From assembly GCA_009845505.1 (NCBI GenBank), contig VXZL01000289.1, positions 1 through 9,484 of the forward strand: DNA of 9,484 nt. Reading direction: 5' to 3'. This document shows positions 4,736 through 9,484 of the stretch, piece by piece. Numbering within the stretch: position 1 is the stretch's first letter; every line of letters begins with the position of its first letter. The DNA is from Candidatus Poribacteria bacterium (GTDB lineage Bacteria; Poribacteria; WGA-4E; WGA-3G). Under the pieces are notes generated by a model. The model had not been told where the DNA came from, made no database searches, and saw nothing but the letters and a program-made list of their open reading frames with translations. A program made the translations under genes and the position numbers.

Positions 4736-6678
4736 ATGCTAAGTTTTTGTACGTCCTTGTTTCCGACTGTCCAACCGTATATTTCGCGTGTGACAACAAT
4801 CGCTGTAAACATACTTGCGAGGATACCGATACCGAGTGTTAAAGCAAATCCTTTAATTGGACCTGTGCCAAAGTGATAAAGGACAAGAGCGGTAAAGAAT
4901 GTCGTCAGGTTGGCATCTAAGATCGTTATAAATGCACGTTGATAGCCGCTTTCGATAGCGGACCAGACGGTTTTACCGGTTCGCAATTCTTCGCGAATTC
5001 GCTCAAAGATGAGTACATTCGCGTCAACAGCCATACCAATAGTGAGGACAAGTCCGGCGATACCCGGCAGCGTCAACGCTGCACCAAATCCCGCCAAGGC
5101 ACCCAGAATGATGAGCATATTAAAAACGAGGGCGGTAATAGCGATGATCCCAGATAAACGGTAGTAGATCATCACGAAAATTAAGACCCCGCCCAGACCG
5201 ATGAGCACAGCTTTAATGCCATCATCAATGGATTCTTGTCCAAGGGTGGGCCCGACCGTCCGCTCCTCGGCGATCTGGACACCGACAGGAAACGCCCCGG
5301 CTTTCAGGATATTGGAAAGGTAACTGGCTTCCTCATAAGTGAAGTTCCCTTGAATAATGGCGTTTCCGACAATTTGGTCTTGAATAACAGGTGCGGATTG
5401 GATCCTTCCGTCAAGGAGAATCGCCAAGTGTTCACCAATGTGGTCGCCTGTGACTTCCGCAAACTTGCGTCTCCCAATACTATCAAAACTCATCGAAACA
5501 ACTATGTCGAAACTCGTTCTCCCGGTAGAGGGTCCAGCGTCGTTAATGCGGTCCCCGCTTAAAAGTACAGGACTCTCTAAGACGTACCAGTTGCCTGTCT
5601 CGTAGTGGTATCGGATTTCACTGTCTTCGGGTATATTATCGGGTGGGGGTGTATCGGCAGTGCCACTCCATAAACTCCCGCCAGTGGGTGATTTTTTAAC
5701 GAGTTTGAATTCGAGCCTCCCCATTGTCTTTACGATTTGAAGGGGTTTCGAGGAATCTTTAGCACCAGGGAGTTCAACAATGATTCGGGGGTGATTTGCC
5801 TCCCGACGGATAGAGGGTTCCGAAACGCCGAAGGCATCGACGCGATTTCGGAGCACAATGAGGACCTGTTCAATCGCCTGTTCGGTATATTTTTCTATGC
5901 CCGATGTGCTGAGTTTCAACTGGTATGTAGATTGTGTTTCTGTTTCGGCTTGAATCTGTGCGTCCTCAAAAAATTCAATTTCGTTCAAGAGCTCCTCGGC
6001 TTTTTCAATATAGGCAGCTTTTTGTGTAGCATCCGCTCGGAGTCGAGACGGAATACCGACAAACACATTCAGGACATCCTGATCACTGACCTGTTGAACG
6101 TCTCGACATAAGACATCCTCGGCGCGAAGCCGTTCGGGAATAGAGAGTGCGTGTTCGCGGAGCAGTGCCGCTTTGGAGGTTTCCAAATCCACCTCAAGTA
6201 CAAGGTGTACACCGCCTTTAAGGTCCAGCCCCAACTTCAATCGGCTATCGGGTATGAGGCGCCGGAGGGTTCCCGGTAGGCTTCCGTATAGGTGAAGATT
6301 GTCGAGCGTCGCCCCTGGATTTTGAAGTGCCTTCTCCGAGAGCATCCGGACATAAAATTCGCGCGCTTCCGTGGTATCAAATTCATAGTCAAGCGTCTCC
6401 TCAAGCCCAAGCTTTCTGAGATGGACCCGGAAGACATCCTGCAGTTCAAAGGTTGTATCCTGGAAGTTGATTCCTTCGGGGTACTCGACTTCTGCGAGGT
6501 TCACTTTAAAGGCATTATCTTCGTTGACTTCAAAGGGTGGGAGTTTTTCTTGCATCCAAAGCGGTAGGTTTCCGTACAACGGATTGTAGAAATCATCCGG
6601 AGTCGGGATGAGGTATAGCGCGGCAAACACCAAAACCCCAAGGATTAAAACAATTTTCCAGACACTAAATCTGTACAT
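4732..6678 (-). CDS. secD: Protein translocase subunit SecD, with long N-terminal periplasmic insertion
   Basis: SecD is the partner of SecF in the proton-motive-force-driven export motor. The 648-residue protein has membrane helix 1 (about 6-25), then KLGLDLKGGVHLVLEVD (148-164) and IEQVLIVLRNRVDAFGVSEP (269-288). RIIVELPGAKD (298-308), GRLEFKLV (320-327) and LLDGRIQSAPVI (421-432) follow, then EEASYLSNILKAGAFPV (449-465). A five-helix C-terminal block spans about 489-632 and carries TIGMAVDANVLIFERIREE (546-564); D552 is the expected proton-pathway Asp. LGLDLKGG usually lies shortly after helix 1; here it starts at residue 149, an insertion of roughly 100 residues. The start is ATG at 6678 with AGGAG upstream. 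No yajC lies upstream; the neighbours are a tRNA and apt. The stop codon lies within a dispersed repeat. Confidence 0.96.
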   Translation of the reverse strand: MYRFSVWKIVLILGVLVFAALYLIPTPDDFYNPLYGNLPLWMQEKLPPFEVNEDNAFKVNLAEVEYPEGINFQDTTFELQDVFRVHLRKLGLEETLDYEFDTTEAREFYVRMLSEKALQNPGATLDNLHLYGSLPGTLRRLIPDSRLKLGLDLKGGVHLVLEVDLETSKAALLREHALSIPERLRAEDVLCRDVQQVSDQDVLNVFVGIPSRLRADATQKAAYIEKAEELLNEIEFFEDAQIQAETETQSTYQLKLSTSGIEKYTEQAIEQVLIVLRNRVDAFGVSEPSIRREANHPRIIVELPGAKDSSKPLQIVKTMGRLEFKLVKKSPTGGSLWSGTADTPPPDNIPEDSEIRYHYETGNWYVLESPVLLSGDRINDAGPSTGRTSFDIVVSMSFDSIGRRKFAEVTGDHIGEHLAILLDGRIQSAPVIQDQIVGNAIIQGNFTYEEASYLSNILKAGAFPVGVQIAEERTVGPTLGQESIDDGIKAVLIGLGGVLIFVMIYYRLSGIIAITALVFNMLIILGALAGFGAALTLPGIAGLVLTIGMAVDANVLIFERIREELRTGKTVWSAIESGYQRAFITILDANLTTFFTALVLYHFGTGPIKGFALTLGIGILASMFTAIVVTREIYGWTVGNKDVQKLSI

Positions 6679-6714
6679 CCAAATTCACTCCTAAGACATT
6701 AGAATGGTTGTTAG

Positions 6715-6756
6715 TCCAATAGCCGTCAGTTGTCAGCCATCAGCGGTCAGTAAAAC
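6715..6756. repeat. Dispersed repeat cluster in the secD leader
   Basis: Related units AGCCGTCAG, TTGTCAGCCATCAGC and TCAGCGGTCAG (6740-6750) run together. The last is identical to both direct repeats around the hairpin at 4600-4653. The cluster lies between the tRNA and the secD start, where a secD promoter would be expected; no convincing -35/-10 pair is visible. Confidence 0.5.
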
Positions 6757-6795
6757 ATTTAGCAGTTGTGAAGGGCTTTCCCGTCACAAACGAAC

Positions 6796-6820
6796 GACAG
6801 CTGATAGCCATCAGCCGTTA
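6796..6820. repeat. Palindromic repeat immediately 3' of the tRNA
   Basis: GCTGAT (6800-6805) and ATCAGC (6810-6815) form a 6-bp stem with a four-base loop, flanked by further partial pairing. It belongs to the same GGCTGA repeat style as the copies near the secD and secF stops. On the minus strand it begins four bases after the mature tRNA end, so it could affect 3' trimming or act as a weak terminator (followed by GTCGTTCGTTTG, only loosely T-rich). Confidence 0.45.
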
Positions 6821-6824
6821 CAAA

Positions 6825-6897
6825 CGCGCCTGGGAGGAATCGAACCCCCGACACGAGGCTTAGGAAGCCCCTGCTCTGTCCCCTGAGCTACAGGCGC
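6825..6897 (-). tRNA. tRNA-Arg (anticodon CCT)
   Basis: A 73-nt cloverleaf is readable. The acceptor stem GCGCCTG/CAGGCGC is perfect, with discriminator G. The D arm is GCTC...GAGC, the anticodon stem GGGGC/GCCTC has a TTCCTAA loop, the variable region is GTGTC, and the T arm GGGGG/CCTCC has loop TTCGATT. The anticodon CCT (6864-6862 on the minus strand) reads AGG arginine codons. The three bases after the discriminator are TTT, so CCA is not encoded and must be added enzymatically. The 5' end lies 8 bases after the apt stop, so it is probably cotranscribed with apt and cut out by RNase P. Confidence 0.93.
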
Positions 6898-6905
6898 ATA
6901 CGTTT

Positions 6906-7421
6906 TTAGTATTTAACGAGCGAAAAAACATCGTGCTTTGGAACTCTCTCTCTGCCGTTGAGTTCGGTCAATTCAACCAAAATAGCAATACCGACGATGT
7001 GTCCTTGTAGTTTTTCGATGAGACTCACTGATGCCATAAGCGTCCCACCCGTCGCTAAGAGATCGTCGCATATCAGCACTTTACTATCTTTCGGGAAGGC
7101 ATCTCGATGAATTGCGATCGTATCACTACCGTATTCAAGATCATAAGTGACTTCATATTTATCAAAGGGTAATTTACCGCTTTTCCGAATGGGGACAAAG
7201 GCAGTGCCGAGCCGGTAAGCGAGGGCAGAGCCAAAAATAAAGCCGCGTGCGTCTATGCCAACGACAGCATCAATCGCTTCAAGTTTATAACGGAGTGCGA
7301 ACTCATCAATGACCTTATGAAAAACAGTTGGATTCCCTAAAAGTGGTGTGATGTCTTTAAATGAAACACCCGGTTTTGGAAAATCGGGTATATCTCGAAT
7401 AAACTGCGAAAAATCGTGCAT
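6906..7421 (-). CDS. apt: Adenine phosphoribosyltransferase
   Basis: Apt converts adenine and PRPP to AMP and pyrophosphate in cytoplasmic purine salvage. The 171-residue product shows the full family layout: IRDIPDFPKPGVSFKDITPLL (8-28), VVGIDARGFIFG (53-64), VPIRKSGKLP (76-85) and YDLEYGSDTIAIH (93-105). The PRPP-binding loop VLICDDLLATGGT (115-127) carries the paired acidic residues. Length is in the usual 170-185 range. The ATG at 7421 overlaps the upstream dehydrogenase stop (TAATG), and AGGAGG lies upstream within that gene's end, so the two are likely translationally coupled. A tRNA-Arg follows after 8 bases and then secD. In some bacteria apt and secDF are also near neighbours, in a different order. 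Confidence 0.96.
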   Translation of the reverse strand: MHDFSQFIRDIPDFPKPGVSFKDITPLLGNPTVFHKVIDEFALRYKLEAIDAVVGIDARGFIFGSALAYRLGTAFVPIRKSGKLPFDKYEVTYDLEYGSDTIAIHRDAFPKDSKVLICDDLLATGGTLMASVSLIEKLQGHIVGIAILVELTELNGRERVPKHDVFSLVKY

Positions 7422-8479
7422 TATGTCCCTTTCTCCTCCTGATGCGGGTGTATCATAATTTTCATTCCTTTTCTGGATTCCATGGTCTCAAACGCTTTAT
7501 CAATCTCAACGAGCGGAAAGTGGTGTGTGATAAGGGGTTTCACCCGCACTAACCCCTTTTCAAGGAGTCGAACTGCTAGCTCATGGTGGCGCGGTACGCA
7601 TCCGTGCGAACCTGTGACGAAACACTCTTTATAGTGAATAGTATTTGAGAGCACACTCATCGGTCGCATGGTTTTTGGTAGGCCCCCGAATAGATTGACA
7701 TACCCGCGGTGGGCGACCATTTCAACGGCTTGTTCGTGCGCTTCAACAGAACCACAAGTCGTAACGACGATATCGGGTCCCTCACTGTCTGTTTCCTCTT
7801 TGCATCTCTCAATGACCTCTTCTTCTTCAGAAGCGATGTAAGCATCCGCCTCGTAAAACTTTGCGATCTCCATACGGAGCTTGCTCCGTTGTACACCGAT
7901 GACTTTCGTGGCACCCATAACGCGTGCGAGGTCAATCATCATACATCCGATGGGTCCGAGACCGATAATCACCACGGTTTTTCCGAGTGACATATTGATG
8001 AGTTCAAGCCCGTTGATGGCACAGGCGAGGGGTTCAGCAAGCGCAGCCTCATCAAAACTGAGTGAGGCATCGAAGGGTGTAACGGGGCCTTCCTCTAAAA
8101 CGAGGCGGGGGAGTTTCATATATTGCGCGAAAGCACCTGGGATTTGGTAACCAATGGCGTAGTTGATATGGCAGTTGTTTCCGAGTCCATCCCGGCACCA
8201 ACGACACTGCCCACACGGCACATCAGCACCGATTGACACACGGTCCCCTTCCTTGACGCGCGTTACGTTTTTGCCTGTTTTAACGACAACCCCCGAATTT
8301 TCGTGTCCGATAATAGTAGGGGGTTCAACTCTGGGGTTACCGTGATGGAGAATGCGGACATCAGAGCCGCAGATACTGACGGCTTCCACACGCATTAAAG
8401 CGGCATCATCGTCAATTTCGGGTTCGGGTACTTCTCTCACGCTTAAATTGTCAAGACTTTCAAGTATAGCCGCTTTCAT
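7421..8479 (-). CDS. Zinc-dependent medium-chain alcohol/polyol dehydrogenase
   Basis: An MDR-superfamily oxidoreductase of the threonine/sorbitol dehydrogenase type, probably oxidising a secondary alcohol of a sugar or polyol in the cytoplasm; the substrate is not deducible. Numbered from the chosen start: catalytic zinc ligands C37 (SICGSD), H59-E60 (GHEN) and E149-P150 (LAEPLAC). Structural zinc cysteines are 89, 92, 95 and 103 (CGQCRWCRDGLGNNC). The Rossmann loop is GLGPIG (173-178). After the second strand the sequence is VIGVQRSKLR, without the usual acidic residue, so NADP use is possible (inference). The start ATG at 8479 (MKAAIL) fits the family N-terminus and gives 352 residues; a TTG at 8515 would add 12 residues but lacks a Shine-Dalgarno. 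AGGAG lies upstream at long spacing. The stop overlaps the apt start. Confidence 0.9.
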   Translation of the reverse strand: MKAAILESLDNLSVREVPEPEIDDDAALMRVEAVSICGSDVRILHHGNPRVEPPTIIGHENSGVVVKTGKNVTRVKEGDRVSIGADVPCGQCRWCRDGLGNNCHINYAIGYQIPGAFAQYMKLPRLVLEEGPVTPFDASLSFDEAALAEPLACAINGLELINMSLGKTVVIIGLGPIGCMMIDLARVMGATKVIGVQRSKLRMEIAKFYEADAYIASEEEEVIERCKEETDSEGPDIVVTTCGSVEAHEQAVEMVAHRGYVNLFGGLPKTMRPMSVLSNTIHYKECFVTGSHGCVPRHHELAVRLLEKGLVRVKPLITHHFPLVEIDKAFETMESRKGMKIMIHPHQEEKGT

Positions 8480-8583
8480 ACTTTTAACTGTTTGCTCCTG
8501 GGCATCGTTCCACAATGTAAAGCAAAGACAAATTCTTCGCTAATCACTCAGAATTTCATTTCACGATGGTTTTTGGTAAAGTC

Positions 8584-8612
8584 AGAACCTTTCCATACCT
8601 AAAGCAGGTTCT
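8584..8612. repeat. 7-bp inverted repeat AGAACCT/AGGTTCT in a gap
   Basis: AGAACCT (8584-8590) and AGGTTCT (8606-8612) flank 15 bases within the 187-base gap between the two dehydrogenase genes. It could be a weak operator or a hairpin in the leader of the downstream dehydrogenase. No clear promoter was found in the gap and no small gene is visible. Confidence 0.3.
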
Positions 8613-8666
8613 CGTCTTAACTGAAAACCTATGCGGAATGTAATGGGCATGATTCAGACTTAATTA

Positions 8667-9484
8667 TTAAAAATCCGCACCAGACGGATGGATCAAAACT
8701 TTTGCGTAAAATTCACGCTGGTCTCGCATTTTATGTAACATGTCGGAACTATCCGTTAAAGGTACTTTATGGGTTATCAAGGGCGCGAGCGTTAGCATGC
8801 CAGAAGCCATTGCTTGAAGTACAGTACGCCAGTCATCGTCGTTGCCTGCGGCACTATAATCGGAATTCCAAGTCCCGAAAATACTCACCTCACGCCGCAT
8901 TACCTGCGATATAAGCGTCGCAGGTAGGGTTACATCCGTAGCAGGATTACCGAGGAAAACAACGCTGCCCCCACGCCCGGCACTGCCGAGCGCATTCTGA
9001 TAGGTAGCGGGAACCCCCGCAGCCTCAATACAGATATGCGCGCCCTTCCCGTCAGTATGTGTCTCTATGACCCCAACCGGTTCCCCAGCTAAAGTATTAA
9101 ATACCTTATCAAAACCGAGTTGTTTCGCCAGTCGGAGTTTCTCTGCGACAATATCAAAGAGAAATATTTCCACTGCGCCCATTATTCTTGCCCACTGCGC
9201 AGTCATCAACCCGATAGGTCCGGCACCAAAGATCGCAACTGTCTTTCCAGCAAGCGAGGTTTGAACTCGACGGAGTGCGTGTAATGCGACTGCAGCCGGT
9301 TCTGTCATAGATGCTTCTTCGAGCGTTACGCCTTGCGGAATAGGAATTAAATTTTGCTGGGGCGAGACGACATATTCAGCGAAAGCCCCATCACTTCGCG
9401 AACCGAGATAGGCGTAGTCGTGACACTGGACATACTTTCCTTGTTCACACGCCGAACATTTGCCGCACCAGAGCAGTGGAAAGA
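8667..9484 (-). CDS. Galactitol-1-phosphate 5-dehydrogenase-like protein, N-terminus cut by window edge
   Basis: The frame is open from the right edge (first whole codon 9482-9480) to TAA at 8667-8669, giving 271 residues; the N-terminal catalytic part, including the first zinc Cys, lies outside. Visible are the four structural-zinc cysteines (CGKCSACEQGKYVQC, residues 6-20), YLGSRSDGAFAEYVV resembling the GSRxDGxFAEY block of GatD, and MTEPAAVALHAL with the zinc-ligand Glu. IFGAGPIGLM is the Rossmann loop, and IFLFDIVAEKLRLAK has an Asp that favours NAD. The late block VSIFGTWNSDYS ... LTLAPLITHKVPL also matches GatD-type enzymes. GatD oxidises galactitol-1-phosphate to tagatose-6-phosphate; here only the subgroup is supported, so polyol or polyol-phosphate oxidation is inference. 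An internal Met at 9308 is not the start. The next dehydrogenase starts 187 bases downstream. Confidence 0.85.
   Translation of the reverse strand, partial: FPLLWCGKCSACEQGKYVQCHDYAYLGSRSDGAFAEYVVSPQQNLIPIPQGVTLEEASMTEPAAVALHALRRVQTSLAGKTVAIFGAGPIGLMTAQWARIMGAVEIFLFDIVAEKLRLAKQLGFDKVFNTLAGEPVGVIETHTDGKGAHICIEAAGVPATYQNALGSAGRGGSVVFLGNPATDVTLPATLISQVMRREVSIFGTWNSDYSAAGNDDDWRTVLQAMASGMLTLAPLITHKVPLTDSSDMLHKMRDQREFYAKVLIHPSGADF

Noticed and set aside
6704..6886. 60-residue plus-strand frame ending GGIEPPTRGLG
   Set aside because: That peptide is the well-known false translation of the antisense of a tRNA; the DNA here is the tRNA-Arg and the repeat cluster.
8667..9308. Complete 213-residue dehydrogenase starting at the Met at 9308
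   Set aside because: The frame stays open to the right edge and encodes the structural-zinc cysteines and GatD-like blocks upstream, so the Met is internal and the gene is cut by the edge.

Overview
The window reads as bacterial chromosome in which every supportable gene is on the minus strand, so the genes are read from right to left. The mix of household genes (secD, secF, apt, a tRNA), medium-chain zinc dehydrogenases and many short dispersed repeats of the GGCTGACAGCC / TCAGCGGTCAG type resembles what I recall of Candidatus Poribacteria and similar uncultured lineages. That is an impression from gene style and repeats, not a demonstrated assignment.

Right part (9484 down to 6825): a galactitol-1-phosphate-dehydrogenase-like gene cut by the window edge; a 187-base gap with a weak inverted repeat; a second zinc-dependent dehydrogenase whose stop overlaps the start of apt (TAATG); then, 8 bases after apt, a tRNA-Arg(CCU). 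The dehydrogenases suggest polyol or sugar oxidation, apt is purine salvage, and the overlap suggests that the second dehydrogenase and apt are translated together.

Middle (6824 down to 3171): separate secD and secF genes for the SecDF protein-export motor, separated and flanked by repeat clusters. The same 19-base repeat lies across both stop codons, so TAA is part of the repeat in both genes. The secD to secF spacer also holds a perfect 11-bp hairpin between two 11-bp direct repeats. SecD has about 100 extra residues between its first membrane helix and the conserved LGLDLKGG motif.

Left part (3170 down to 1): the accessory portion, which looks more AT-rich. It holds a 247-residue protein that appears to be a divergent DUF6884/YaaA-like member; a two-gene cassette of related small proteins (one with two membrane helices, one soluble) with a plausible promoter; a DUF6884-family gene that appears broken by internal deletion, with its C-terminal end still readable in another frame; and, 10 bases further on, a NurA-nuclease-like gene running off the left edge. 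The DUF6884 and NurA-like pair with nearby small unknown proteins is the most likely place for a little-described DNA-repair or defence module, but the partner genes would lie outside the window and one component here is damaged. No gene-free stretch exceeds 300 bases.
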